The notes beneath the pieces are model-generated. The model had not been told where the DNA came from, made no database searches, and saw only the letters and a list, made by a program, of their open reading frames with translations. The translations under genes and the position numbers were made by a program. Positions 38,671 to 47,900 of a stretch of 64,000 nucleotides of DNA are shown here, one piece after another. The stretch comes from Prochlorococcus sp. AG-459-N19 (GTDB lineage Bacteria; Cyanobacteriota; Cyanobacteriia; PCC-6307; Cyanobiaceae). The stretch is taken from the NCBI GenBank assembly GCA_003209375.1, contig QCRF01000001.1, positions 62,001-126,000 of the forward strand, in the 5' to 3' direction. Every line of letters begins with the position of its first letter. Position 1 is the first letter of the stretch.

Positions 38671-38928
38671 ATGTCAAATCCACTAATAAGAGCATCAGAT
38701 CATTATGTATTATTAGAGCCAGATTCAAAAGAAAAAATTGTATCAAAGAAAGAAGCAATTTTATGGTTGAAGAATTGGCTTATTAAGACAGAAACACAAA
38801 TAATATACCAAAATATAGAAGATGCTGATGAGCAATTTATTGAAGAATTACTGGAAAGCACTTATGAATTAGAAATAAAATTTGGATACGTTATCAAATG
38901 GTTTGCCGTAAGAATTGAACCAGATTAA
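38671..38928 (+). CDS. crr7: CRR7-like NDH assembly protein
   Basis: 85 residues, ATG start. It matches the DUF3571/CRR7 family: N-terminal DHYVLLEPD, a helix EEAILWLKNWLIK-type stretch, and C-terminal LESTYELEIKFGYVIKWFAVRIEP. In plants CRR7 helps assemble the stroma-facing part of the plastid NDH complex. It is divergent from a DUF6816-like gene by a single base and converges on aroK with a four-base overlap. The ndh subunit genes in this window make it a plausible partner, by inference. Confidence 0.75.
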   Translation: MSNPLIRASDHYVLLEPDSKEKIVSKKEAILWLKNWLIKTETQIIYQNIEDADEQFIEELLESTYELEIKFGYVIKWFAVRIEPD

Positions 38929-39482
38929 CTAATTATTTCTTTATGAATTGCATTAATTATTTTCATAGCGACTTCTTCAATATTTTCCCTTTTTACTTGA
39001 ATTCTTAAATCTGCTTGAGAATACAAATTTTCTCTAGATTGAAAAATGCTCATATATAAATCATTTAGATTCTTTCCCTGAAGAAGTGGCCTATTTTCAA
39101 TTTCATTTTTCAATCTTTCAATTGCTATATCTTTGTCGAGATCTATCCAAGCAATTATTCCCTGTCTTAAGATTCCCCAGTTTTCCGATTTAGTAACTAT
39201 TCCTCCCCCAGTTGAGATTACTAATGAAGGAATTTTAATAGTTTCTTTAAGGCAGTTTGCTTCTAATTCACGGAAATTATCTTCTCCTTCATCATAAAAA
39301 ATTTGGTTGATAGATTTTTTTGCCAACTTCTCTATTAATGAATCTAAATCAATGTATTTATACTTCAATAATTCAGCCAACTTCAAACCAGTTTGTGACT
39401 TACCAGAACCCATCATTCCTATTAAAAATATGCTTCTGCCTTTTAAAATATGCACTGTTTTTTTGATAATGGATTGTTCCAT
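38925..39482 (-). CDS. aroK: Shikimate kinase
   Basis: 185 residues, ATG start. The P-loop GMMGSGKSQ is at 22-30. DLDSLIE and STGGGIV are the shikimate-binding and lid parts of AroK; RPLLQG and the AERxxLY-like LYSQADLRI match. It phosphorylates shikimate for aromatic amino-acid synthesis. Its 3' end overlaps crr7 by four bases. It is divergent from the PTPS gene with 50 bases between. Confidence 0.93.
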   Translation of the reverse strand: MEQSIIKKTVHILKGRSIFLIGMMGSGKSQTGLKLAELLKYKYIDLDSLIEKLAKKSINQIFYDEGEDNFRELEANCLKETIKIPSLVISTGGGIVTKSENWGILRQGIIAWIDLDKDIAIERLKNEIENRPLLQGKNLNDLYMSIFQSRENLYSQADLRIQVKRENIEEVAMKIINAIHKEIIS

Positions 39483-39532
39483 AAAGACAAAAGCGTATTT
39501 AAAACCTTAAGATAGTATTATCGCAGACAGGT

Positions 39533-40459
39533 ATGACTTCTACACAATCCAAACCATTACATGGAAAAGGACGTGAATGCGTCATAACTCGACGTGCCTG
39601 CTTTAGTTCAAGTCACCGTTATTGGCTCCCTGAAAAAAGCCCAAAAGAAAATTTATCTCTTTTTGGAAAGTGCAGTATTGCACCAGGTCATGGTCATAAT
39701 TATGAACTTATTGTTTCAATGGGAGGAGAACTAGACTCTGATGGAATGGTACTTAATCTCTCTGATGTAAAACACTCCATTAAAGATAAGGTTACGGGAC
39801 AATTAGATTTTCGTTTTTTAAATGATGTCTGGCCTGAATTTAATGTTAATAATCAAGAGGGTATACTTCCCACAACTGAAGCATTAGTAAAGGTCATTTG
39901 GAGTCGTTTAAAGGATGATTTACCTCTTACAAGTCTAAGACTTTATGAAAACCCAAATTTATGGGCAGATTATTTTGGAAAAAACATGGAAGCATTTTTA
40001 ACAGTACAAACTCATTTTGCAGCTGCTCATAGACTTGCAAAAGAAGAGATATCCTTTGATGAAAATAAAAAAATCTATGGGAAATGTGCCAGAGTTAATG
40101 GACATGGTCATAACTATATTGTCGACATAACTGTAAAAGGAGACATTGATAAAAGAACAGGAATGGTTTGCGACTTATCTTCCCTCCAAGAGATAATTAA
40201 TGATTTGGTTGTTGAACAACTAGATCATACTTTTCTAAATAAAGACATTGAATTTTTCCATCATTGTGTGCCAACTGCTGAAAATATAGCTTTATATATT
40301 TCTGATATTCTTAAAAAACCAATACATAACCTTGGTGCAACATTACACAAAATAAGACTCCAAGAAAGTCCAAATAATGCTGCAGAAATTTATGTTGATC
40401 AAAAGTTAACCAATTCAGTAAAGTTGAAATTTGAAAATAGTTTAGTCTCACAAACTTGA
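39533..40459 (+). CDS. Two-domain 6-pyruvoyl-tetrahydropterin synthase (PTPS/QueD family)
   Basis: 308 residues, ATG start, about twice the usual 120-150. Domain 1 (about 15-150) and domain 2 (about 155-295) both carry the zinc site (His28, His53, His55; His166, His191, His193) and a candidate catalytic Cys (47 and 185) in a C-x(4,5)-GHGHNY setting. The catalytic His motif LDH is kept in domain 2 (230-232) but reads LDF at 91-93 in domain 1. The substrate is unclear: pterin synthesis or queuosine/6-carboxytetrahydropterin. The RibD-C-like gene overlaps its stop by four bases. Confidence 0.85.
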   Translation: MTSTQSKPLHGKGRECVITRRACFSSSHRYWLPEKSPKENLSLFGKCSIAPGHGHNYELIVSMGGELDSDGMVLNLSDVKHSIKDKVTGQLDFRFLNDVWPEFNVNNQEGILPTTEALVKVIWSRLKDDLPLTSLRLYENPNLWADYFGKNMEAFLTVQTHFAAAHRLAKEEISFDENKKIYGKCARVNGHGHNYIVDITVKGDIDKRTGMVCDLSSLQEIINDLVVEQLDHTFLNKDIEFFHHCVPTAENIALYISDILKKPIHNLGATLHKIRLQESPNNAAEIYVDQKLTNSVKLKFENSLVSQT

Positions 40460-41106
40460 GTATCCCAAGAGTAATAATTGTTATAGCCTCTAGTATTGAT
40501 GGGAGAATTGCATTTCCCAGAGGTGGAGAATCTCATCTTGGAAGTGAAGAAGATAAAAAAATGTTAAATCAAAACTTATCAATGGTTGACGCCACCATTT
40601 TTGGTTATGGTACTTTAATAGCTCACCAATCAACTTACTTAATTAAAAATCTAAAAGATAATGACGAAGTAAATATATCAAAAAGCCAACCAATTTCTAT
40701 AGTTGCTTCAAATAGCAATAACTTTAACAGTAATTGGAAATACTTTCGTCAACCAATTAGAAGATGGCTAATAAGCTCAAGAAAAGTTGATAATTCGTTG
40801 GATAATGACTTCGAGAAACAACTCTTTTTCGAAGGTTCATGGGGGAAAACTTTAATTTCACTAAAAAAACAAGGGATAGATAATCTAGCTCTTTTGGGAG
40901 GTGCAAAACTTATAAATTCATTTATAAAAGAGGATCTAATAACAGATATAAAAATTACAATAATTCCACGAATTATAGGAGGTAGATATACATGGATCCC
41001 TCCAGAACAAACAAATGAGATTTTTAATCTCAAAAGACTATGGGAAATAAAATCAATTAAAAATTTAATGAATAATGAAATCCATGTTCATTACAAAAAA
41101 ATTTGA
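40456..41106 (+). CDS. RibD C-terminal / dihydrofolate reductase-fold protein
   Basis: 216 residues, TTG start overlapping the PTPS stop by four bases (TTGA). The RibD C-terminal domain fold is suggested by VIASSIDGRIAFPRGGESHLGSEEDKK, LALLGGAKLINSFI and IIPRIIGG. NADPH-dependent reductases of this fold act on pyrimidine or pterin intermediates. The tight coupling to a PTPS-type protein suggests a pterin reductase role, as inference. The FemAB-like gene follows by 17 bases. Confidence 0.8.
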   Translation: MSIPRVIIVIASSIDGRIAFPRGGESHLGSEEDKKMLNQNLSMVDATIFGYGTLIAHQSTYLIKNLKDNDEVNISKSQPISIVASNSNNFNSNWKYFRQPIRRWLISSRKVDNSLDNDFEKQLFFEGSWGKTLISLKKQGIDNLALLGGAKLINSFIKEDLITDIKITIIPRIIGGRYTWIPPEQTNEIFNLKRLWEIKSIKNLMNNEIHVHYKKI

Positions 41107-41123
41107 AATAGATTCTATAAAAA

Positions 41124-42278
41124 ATGACCCAAAAAATATATAAAGTTGAAGTCAAATTATCAATTAAGGAAATCTCCAAAGAGATATGGAATGAATTAGC
41201 AAATGAAATCAATAATCCATTTTATGAATGGAATTGGCTTAAAAACCTTGAAATATCAAAAAGTGTTTCAAGAGATACTGGTTGGCAGCCTCTATATTTT
41301 GTTGCTTATAAAAATGAAGAAATATTAGGAATTGCTCCACTATTTTTAAAAAATCATAGCTATGGAGAATTCATTTTTGATCAATCATTTGCACGATTGG
41401 CTCAAGAGCTGAATTTAAATTATTACCCTAAGTTAATTGGAATGAGTCCTTATAGTCCTGTAAATGGATATCAATTTCTTTATAAAAAAAATAAAGATAA
41501 GAAAAAAATTACAAATTTACTCATAAACAATATCGAAAGCTTTGCGATTACAAATAAAATTTTAAGTTGCAATTTTTTATATATTGATGAAAGCTGGGGC
41601 AACCATCTTAAATCTTTGGGATACTATGAATGGATAAATTCCAGCAGTGAATGGAGGAGTAATGGAGAAAAAACATTTGATGATTTTCTTTCTAGATTTA
41701 ACTCTAATCAGAGAAAAAATATCAAAAAAGAGAGGAAATCAATTACTAAACAAGATATTAAAATAGAAATTTTTAATCAAGATGATATCAACCAAGAAAT
41801 CCTCAAAAAAATGCATAATTTTTATGAACAGCATTGCTCAAGGTGGGGAGTTTGGGGAAGTAAATATCTAACATCTACATTTTTCGAAAAAATTGTTGAT
41901 AATAAAAAAAATCTTTTACTTTTCAGCGCATCAAAAAATGATTCAAATGATATTTTTGCTATGTCGATGTGCGTTAAAAATAAAAACAACTTATGGGGTA
42001 GATATTGGGGTAGTCAAGTAGACATATCTAATTTACATTTTGAATTATGTTACTACCAGCCAATTGAATGGGCAATAAAAAATAGTATAAATTTTTTTGA
42101 TCCTGGAGCAGGTGGTAAGCACAAAAGGCGGAGGGGGTTTTTTGCAAAAAGCACCATTAGCTTGCATAAGTGGTTTGACAAGAATATGGAAAATATAATT
42201 TATCCTTGGCTAAATGAAGTTAATAAACAAACAAAGAGGGAAATTGAATTTGAAAATAGTTCTATACCCTTTAAATAA
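41124..42278 (+). CDS. FemAB-like acyltransferase (DUF482)
   Basis: 384 residues, ATG start. GNAT-type, peptidoglycan-bridge-like family: N-terminal FYEWNWLKNLE, the PLYFVAYKNEEILGIAPLFLK core, FNSNQRKNIKKERKSI and a C-terminal NFFDPGAGGKHKRRRGF signature. FemAB enzymes add amino acids from tRNA to the peptidoglycan stem; this subgroup has unproven activity. It is followed by a 15-bp hairpin at 42295-42327 and the DUF4346 gene. Confidence 0.82.
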   Translation: MTQKIYKVEVKLSIKEISKEIWNELANEINNPFYEWNWLKNLEISKSVSRDTGWQPLYFVAYKNEEILGIAPLFLKNHSYGEFIFDQSFARLAQELNLNYYPKLIGMSPYSPVNGYQFLYKKNKDKKKITNLLINNIESFAITNKILSCNFLYIDESWGNHLKSLGYYEWINSSSEWRSNGEKTFDDFLSRFNSNQRKNIKKERKSITKQDIKIEIFNQDDINQEILKKMHNFYEQHCSRWGVWGSKYLTSTFFEKIVDNKKNLLLFSASKNDSNDIFAMSMCVKNKNNLWGRYWGSQVDISNLHFELCYYQPIEWAIKNSINFFDPGAGGKHKRRRGFFAKSTISLHKWFDKNMENIIYPWLNEVNKQTKREIEFENSSIPFK

Positions 42279-42294
42279 AAAATTATTTGTCTTT

Positions 42295-42327
42295 AAGAAA
42301 GATTATATTAGTAATATAGTTTTTCTT
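42295..42327 (+). other. Strong 15-bp RNA hairpin ahead of the DUF4346 gene
   Basis: On the plus strand a 15-base arm, a three-base loop AGT (42310-42312) and a second 15-base arm fully pair, with two G-U wobbles. The same wobbles are A-C mismatches in a minus-strand RNA, which supports a plus-strand transcript. It begins 17 bases after the FemAB-like stop and ends 11 bases before the DUF4346 ATG. No T-run follows, so a terminator role is not clear; it could instead be a 5' element. Confidence 0.7.
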
Positions 42328-42338
42328 AACTTCTAAGG

Positions 42339-42725
42339 ATGGATTCTAGTAAAAGTTTAGATGAAAAAATAAAGATTGATCATAATCTATCCAATCGATA
42401 TATAGACTTAGATCCAAATGGTTATTTTATTATAAAGGTAGATTTAGAAGAAAATAAGATAATTTTAGAGCACTTTTTAAATAACATTAATGAGGAAGGC
42501 TATGCGCTTGACCCAGAAACAAATGAACCAATTAAATGCGACTCTCAAAATAAAAGAGTTAGTAATGAAGTTTTTAAAGGTATTAGTGCGAAACAACTGG
42601 GAATATTGATCACTGAAGAAAGAAATGACTTAATAACAAGATTCGATCATGCTCTATATTTAGGCCGGGAACTACAAAAAGCAGAAGAATGTTTATACAA
42701 AAAATTACCCTATATCCAAGATTAA
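42339..42725 (+). CDS. DUF4346 domain protein
   Basis: 128 residues, ATG start. It matches the cyanobacterial DUF4346 family: DPNGYFIIKVDLEENKIILEHFLN, EVFKGISAKQLGILITEE and the end FDHALYLGRELQKAEECLYKKLPYIQD. The family is related to a domain found with pterin or corrinoid-type methyltransfer proteins, but function here is unknown. A strong hairpin lies just upstream and petL 64 bases downstream. Confidence 0.82.
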   Translation: MDSSKSLDEKIKIDHNLSNRYIDLDPNGYFIIKVDLEENKIILEHFLNNINEEGYALDPETNEPIKCDSQNKRVSNEVFKGISAKQLGILITEERNDLITRFDHALYLGRELQKAEECLYKKLPYIQD

Positions 42726-42789
42726 GAAATTAAACGAAAAAATCTAATCTTTTCATCTGATGTTAAATTAAATGAAAATAAAAAAATTA

Positions 42790-42882
42790 ATGAACATCAT
42801 TTTCTATTTTGCATTTATTGGATTTGGTTTTGGTGCCGCTTTCGCATTAGATAAGCTCTTGAGAGCAGTTAAATTAATTTAA
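42790..42882 (+). CDS. petL: Cytochrome b6f complex subunit 6 (PetL)
   Basis: 30 residues from ATG at 42790 (MNIIFYFAF); an in-frame ATG at 42772 would add six basic residues. One hydrophobic helix (about 2-21) ends with LLRAVKLI, the typical PetL C-terminus. It is a small single-pass thylakoid subunit that stabilises the cytochrome b6f complex. It is too short for normal gene finders. It ends four bases before the convergent rimO stop. The match is by short motif and length only. Confidence 0.72.
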   Translation: MNIIFYFAFIGFGFGAAFALDKLLRAVKLI

Positions 42883-42886
42883 AAAA

Positions 42887-44251
42887 CTACAAAATTTTAA
42901 TAGTCTCTCCATATAAATCATATTCATCCGCAAAAGAAATATTTGCTTCAACAAATTTACCAATATAATTTTTCAAATCAATTTTATCCTTAACAGACAA
43001 AATTACAGTTCCGTCAATTTCAGGAGCAAAATTGTAGGACCGACCTATTAATTCGTTATTGTCTGATATTTTTTCTACCAAAATCTTCATTTTTAAACCA
43101 ACATATGCCTGATTTTTATCTTTAGAGATATTTTGTTGAACTGAAATAACGTTATCTTTTCTTGCCTCTGCGACTTCTGGAGATACTTTATTTGGCAAAT
43201 GAAAAGCTGCAGTTCCTTCCTCAGGGGAAAAAATAAACACTCCCACATGATCAAATTTGTGCCTATCCAAAAATTCGAGAAGATGTTCAAAATGTTCTTT
43301 TTTTTCTCCTGGGAAACCAACAATGAGACTAGTTCTTAATACAGCAGATGGAATTTCTTCTCTAATTTTCTCCAAAATTGATTCATTCAAAGAAGCCTGC
43401 CAAGGTCTATTCATACTCTTCAACACAACTGGATGACTATGCTGAAGTGGCAAATCAAAGTAAGGCACTATATTCTTTGAATCTTTGAAAGCTCTAATAA
43501 CTTCATCAGTTAAACCCGTTGGATAAGCGTAATGTATCCTTATCCAAGGAATTGGAACTTTAGAAAGCTCATTCAAAAGTTTGGCTAATGATGGTTTTCC
43601 ATAAATATCTTGACCATAATTAGTTGTTATTTGACTAATTAATATTATTTCTTGAATACCTTGTTTTGCAAGACTTTTGGCTTCTGAAACTATAGATTCT
43701 AATGTTCTACTTCTTTGAGGACCTCTCAACTTAGGAATAATACAAAAAGAACAACTATAATTGCAGCCTTCAGCAATGCGAAGATAAGCAACAAATTTGT
43801 TTTTATCTACAAAACGAGGTATTGCCTCATCTGCAATAAATTCCGGTATTTTTGAAACTTCATTAACGATTTCACCTTTTTCTACTCTGTCTAAAACCTT
43901 GGCTATCTTTTGATAATCTCCTGTTCCAACCAAAGCTTTTATTTCAGGTATTTCTTTTAGAAGTTCATCTTTGAAATGCTGAGCCATACAGCCTGCAACT
44001 ATTACTTCCTTTCCTTGATTGGTATATTCTAGAATTTTTCTAACAGATTCTTCTCTAGCTGTTTCAATAAAACTGCAAGTATTTACAACAACAACATTTG
44101 CATCATTTATATTGCTGTCAACTTCATAGCCCTCTTTATCTAATAAGCCTTGCATATGTTCAGTATCAACAAGATTTTTCTCACAGCCAACATGACTGAA
44201 TGCAATCTTAGATAGTTTTTTTTCTTTTAAATTGAGACTATTTTTTTTCAC
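42887..44251 (-). CDS. rimO: Ribosomal protein S12 methylthiotransferase RimO
   Basis: 454 residues, GTG start at 44251. The N-terminal UPF0004 domain has three cluster cysteines: Cys23 (GCEKN), Cys59 (NTCSF) and Cys88 (GCMAQ). The radical-SAM cluster is Cys162, 166 and 169 (GCNYSCSFC). A C-terminal TRAM-like segment ends at ...[13 protein letters not shown]. GCxKN and the S12 context distinguish RimO from MiaB. It methylthiolates Asp88 of S12. It is convergent with petL and divergent from the VKOR gene. Confidence 0.93.
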   Translation of the reverse strand: MKKNSLNLKEKKLSKIAFSHVGCEKNLVDTEHMQGLLDKEGYEVDSNINDANVVVVNTCSFIETAREESVRKILEYTNQGKEVIVAGCMAQHFKDELLKEIPEIKALVGTGDYQKIAKVLDRVEKGEIVNEVSKIPEFIADEAIPRFVDKNKFVAYLRIAEGCNYSCSFCIIPKLRGPQRSRTLESIVSEAKSLAKQGIQEIILISQITTNYGQDIYGKPSLAKLLNELSKVPIPWIRIHYAYPTGLTDEVIRAFKDSKNIVPYFDLPLQHSHPVVLKSMNRPWQASLNESILEKIREEIPSAVLRTSLIVGFPGEKKEHFEHLLEFLDRHKFDHVGVFIFSPEEGTAAFHLPNKVSPEVAEARKDNVISVQQNISKDKNQAYVGLKMKILVEKISDNNELIGRSYNFAPEIDGTVILSVKDKIDLKNYIGKFVEANISFADEYDLYGETIKIL

Positions 44252-44356
44252 AACTTGAAGAATAAGAATTAAAAGATTTAAACAGCATTTTGTATATAAC
44301 TATCATGCCAAGATAATATTAGGATAGATAATGTAAATAACAAACTTTGATTTTAT

Positions 44357-45292
44357 ATGGCCCTTAAGACTTTAAACAGAAGAAATAAAAAAGATTTGAA
44401 ATGGCCAAAAATCATAATCGCAATTCTTAGCACTGTAGGAATAGTTGACACAGGTTCGATTACTTTAAAAAACTGGGGATTATTTACTTCGCTTTCATGC
44501 CCAGGAATACAAAATGGTTGTGAAACAGTTTTAAATAGTCCCTGGGGTACTTTATTTGAAAATAATCAAGTTAATATACCTCTCTCATTAGCTGGATTAA
44601 TAACATATTTATCAATATTAGTTATCACAATAATACTTTCGCTTAATTTAATTTCCCGGAAAGAAAAACTAAATAAGTTTTTATGGTGGTTAGTATTTCT
44701 AATATCTTGTGCTTCATCAACATTTAGCTTTTTATTGATAAATATAATGTTTTTTAAGATTCAAGCATATTGCTTTTTTTGTATACTTTCAGCAATTTTA
44801 TCGTTTTCTATCTTTATAATTTCTATTATTGGAGCAAAGTTCGACAGTAGAGAACCAATGATTTTTAGAGGTTTTATTGTAGCGATTAGTGTCCTGCTGG
44901 GGGGCCTAATTTGGTCAACCAACGTTAATCCCTCTAATGCTATTGATATTGCAAGCCCCACTGAAAATGTATCGCCAATAATTACCACTTCAAGCTCTCC
45001 CCAGAAGGTAAAGTTTGCTAAATTTTTAAGTGAAAACGATATTGTTATGTATAGTGCATACTGGTGCCCACATTGCCACGATCAGAAACAATTATTTGGT
45101 CAAGAAGCAGTTAAAGAATTAAAGGTAGTTGAATGTGCTAAAGATGGCAAAGATAATGAGTATGAGCTATGTCAAACAAAAGGAATCAGTGGATTTCCTT
45201 CTTGGGAAATAAATGGAGAAATAATTAGTGGTACTCGTGACTTGAATGAATTAGCAACAAAAACCGAATATAAGGGGGATCTTAATTTCTAA
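44357..45292 (+). CDS. Vitamin K epoxide reductase-like (VKOR) protein fused to thioredoxin-like domain
   Basis: 311 residues, ATG start. A four-to-five-helix VKOR domain (about 15-190) has the loop pair Cys48/Cys54 and active-site CFFC at 139-142. The C-terminal thioredoxin-like domain (about 215-305) has CPHC at 237-240 and lies outside the membrane. Such fusions oxidise cysteines of exported proteins and pass electrons to quinone in the thylakoid. Its 3' end overlaps nadB by 11 bases. It is divergent from rimO. Confidence 0.9.
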   Translation: MALKTLNRRNKKDLKWPKIIIAILSTVGIVDTGSITLKNWGLFTSLSCPGIQNGCETVLNSPWGTLFENNQVNIPLSLAGLITYLSILVITIILSLNLISRKEKLNKFLWWLVFLISCASSTFSFLLINIMFFKIQAYCFFCILSAILSFSIFIISIIGAKFDSREPMIFRGFIVAISVLLGGLIWSTNVNPSNAIDIASPTENVSPIITTSSSPQKVKFAKFLSENDIVMYSAYWCPHCHDQKQLFGQEAVKELKVVECAKDGKDNEYELCQTKGISGFPSWEINGEIISGTRDLNELATKTEYKGDLNF

Positions 45293-46949
45293 TAAATCTT
45301 TTTTGAATTTTTTGATCTAACTGTTGTCTAGTATGGCATTCCCAATTTTTATCTTTATCAGGAAAATCATCTCTATAATGGCCACCTCTACTTTCTTCTC
45401 TAAATAGACAAGCTTTTAATAAAGTTATTGTGGTTATTTGTCTATTCTTTAAATCAAGTAAAAGATTCAGAGCCCTCCTATTACGTTCACTAAGTTTTAT
45501 TTTTTCATCAAGTTTTATTTTTTCAAGACTTTTTAGTAAATCATTTTTATTTAATTTATCAATATCATTTTGAATGTAATTTAAAAATTTACTCATATTT
45601 ACCTCATTTCGAGATACTCCTAGATTTGACCAACATAATTTTCTTAATTCATCAATTTTTTCAGAAATTTGAGAAATTTGATCTTCTTTTGGATCTTGAA
45701 TATCAAACTCTTTGAATGATCTATCAAATTTTTCAAATTTAGAAGGTTCGTTCAAGACGATTAAAGACATTTTTCTTGCAAAAACAAGACATTCCATCAG
45801 TGAATTACTTGCCAATCTATTAGCACCATGCACACCTGTAGATGCAACTTCTCCAACGGCATATAATCCTTTTCGTGTAGAAGAAGCATTTAAATCGGTT
45901 TTTACACCTCCCATCCAATAATGAGCTGCAGGTGCTACAGGAATAACCTCATTTAAAGGATTAACCCCATAATCCTGACATCGACTTAGGATAGTGGGAA
46001 ATCGCTCTACAATTTTTTCTGGATCAATATACCTAAGATCTAAGCCAACATGATCTACATCATTATCATGCATATTTTTCATAATTGCTCTACTTACCTG
46101 GTCTCTTGTAGCTAAATCACGATTTTTAAGATTTTTAACTGGGCTTTCACCATTTTTATCTACTAAAATGGCTCCTTCTCCCCTAAGTGCTTCAGATATT
46201 AAAAAGCAAGGTGCACCATAAAATTTTAAAGCGGTTGGATGAAATTGAACAAACTCTAAATCTTCGATAGCAGCTCCTGCCTTCCATGCAAGAGCAATCC
46301 CTTCTCCAGAAGATTGAGCAGGATTTGTTGTATTAGTAAATAAATGCCCGCCCCCTCCTGTAGCTAAAACAACAGCTCTTGATTGAATCCAATATAAATT
46401 TGCTCCATCAAGAACCTGAACTCCTTTACATTCTTCATTTTCAACAAAAAGTTCAGTTACTCTTACACCTCTACAGTGAAGAATATTTTTTTTATTTTCA
46501 ATATGATCTTCTAGAACTTCAACTAATGCTCTCCCAGTACGATCTTTAACATGCAAAACTCTTCTTCGAGAATGTGCTGCTTCTAAAGTAGTAGCTAATT
46601 GATCAGAACTTTGGTCAAAAATCATCCCTAAATTCTGCAACCTATTGACACAACCTGGGGCTTCTTTAACCAGCATTTCTACAGCTTGAAAATCACATAG
46701 TCCATCACCTGCTTTTAAAGTATCATCTGCATGAAGATCGAATGAGTCATCTTGTCTAACAACAGATGCTATTCCTCCTTGAGCCCATCGACTAGAAGAT
46801 ATCTTACTAGTATTCCTATTTAAAAGTAGAACTTTTAAATTTGCAGGTAATTCAAGACAAGTCATAAGTCCTGCAGCTCCAGCCCCAATAACGATAACAT
46901 CCCAATTATTTAATGGAATTGGTTCTTGGGAAAATGGAGGCCTTAACAT
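45282..46949 (-). CDS. nadB: L-aspartate oxidase
   Basis: 555 residues, ATG start. FAD motif IGAGAAGLM (22-29), the fumarate-reductase-like signature SRWAQGGIASV, HPTALKFYGAP and SEALRGEGAILV, and a C-terminal helical domain. NadB oxidises aspartate to iminoaspartate at the start of NAD synthesis. It overlaps the upstream DUF3120 stop by one base (TAATG) and converges on the VKOR gene with an 11-base overlap. Length is normal for NadB. Confidence 0.92.
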   Translation of the reverse strand: MLRPPFSQEPIPLNNWDVIVIGAGAAGLMTCLELPANLKVLLLNRNTSKISSSRWAQGGIASVVRQDDSFDLHADDTLKAGDGLCDFQAVEMLVKEAPGCVNRLQNLGMIFDQSSDQLATTLEAAHSRRRVLHVKDRTGRALVEVLEDHIENKKNILHCRGVRVTELFVENEECKGVQVLDGANLYWIQSRAVVLATGGGGHLFTNTTNPAQSSGEGIALAWKAGAAIEDLEFVQFHPTALKFYGAPCFLISEALRGEGAILVDKNGESPVKNLKNRDLATRDQVSRAIMKNMHDNDVDHVGLDLRYIDPEKIVERFPTILSRCQDYGVNPLNEVIPVAPAAHYWMGGVKTDLNASSTRKGLYAVGEVASTGVHGANRLASNSLMECLVFARKMSLIVLNEPSKFEKFDRSFKEFDIQDPKEDQISQISEKIDELRKLCWSNLGVSRNEVNMSKFLNYIQNDIDKLNKNDLLKSLEKIKLDEKIKLSERNRRALNLLLDLKNRQITTITLLKACLFREESRGGHYRDDFPDKDKNWECHTRQQLDQKIQKRFIRN

Positions 46950-47716
46950 TAAACCAATCCACTTAAAGTTGGTTGCAAAATTGCTAAAAGAATAAAAATA
47001 CCATCAACAATCAATGTCGTTTGAATTACATAACTAGAAACTAAGAGTGCTTTACCATTGCTAGTATTAATTGTTGCAGAATCAAAAATTTCTTTTGAAA
47101 TGAACCAAAGTATAAGAGCAACAAAAAAAATAATGGATAGTGACTTTATTTGAATAAGATTCTCGGAAGTTTTTTGGAGAATTTGGGGTGCAGTTTCAGA
47201 ATCTGCTGTAATAACCTGTCTCCATTGATCCATTATTCCGATTAAAAATATTGTAATGTCAGTAACTGCAGTTCCAAATAAAGAAGAGATATAAAAACTT
47301 GAACCTATTTTCCAATTAGTACCAAGTCCAATTAAAGCTAGTGGAAGAGCAACAGCTTCGACAGGAATGTGAAGGATAGGAAACGGACTTAACCACCCCC
47401 AGAACAAACATCCACCAAGCCAACTGCCTGATACACCAAATAATAGTGAACTAACAATAAACCACTTATTTGATCCTTTATGATTCAAAACAAATGCCCC
47501 TAAGAGAATAACAAAAGTAAAACAAAGAGCACTTATTGGTTCTAATCTAACCCAAGGGGCTTGAACAAAAATAGGTAAAATTACAAAAAAAGAGGACCAT
47601 AATCGCAAAGATATAGGATTTGATAAAAAGCTATTTTCGTATGAATCGACTGTCTTATTCAATTCATAGTTCAACTTATCTTTCACTTCTAAATTTTTTG
47701 TAATTAACTCTTTCAA
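46949..47716 (-). CDS. DUF3120 membrane protein
   Basis: 255 residues, TTG start at 47716; the next methionine is far inside, so TTG is favoured. About six hydrophobic helices follow a charged 40-residue N-terminus. Family marks include WVRLEPISALCF and GSWLGGCLFWGWL, PFPILHIPVEAVALPLAL. DUF3120 is conserved in cyanobacteria with unknown role. One base overlap with nadB suggests co-transcription. A 184-base gap separates it from the divergent TIGR03279 gene. Confidence 0.78.
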   Translation of the reverse strand: MKELITKNLEVKDKLNYELNKTVDSYENSFLSNPISLRLWSSFFVILPIFVQAPWVRLEPISALCFTFVILLGAFVLNHKGSNKWFIVSSLLFGVSGSWLGGCLFWGWLSPFPILHIPVEAVALPLALIGLGTNWKIGSSFYISSLFGTAVTDITIFLIGIMDQWRQVITADSETAPQILQKTSENLIQIKSLSIIFFVALILWFISKEIFDSATINTSNGKALLVSSYVIQTTLIVDGIFILLAILQPTLSGLV

Positions 47717-47900
47717 TGAATAAAGATTGGGTTATTCTAATTAATTTAAATCGTGTTTTTAAAAACTGCGAATGCCATATTTTAATAAATTAAAGGCCCT
47801 TAATTTCACACGCTTATTTAACATTTTAAAAGTATTTAATACACTTCGAGTCATATATAAGTTTAGAATAAATATAAAGAAGAGTATTTTGCATTAAATT

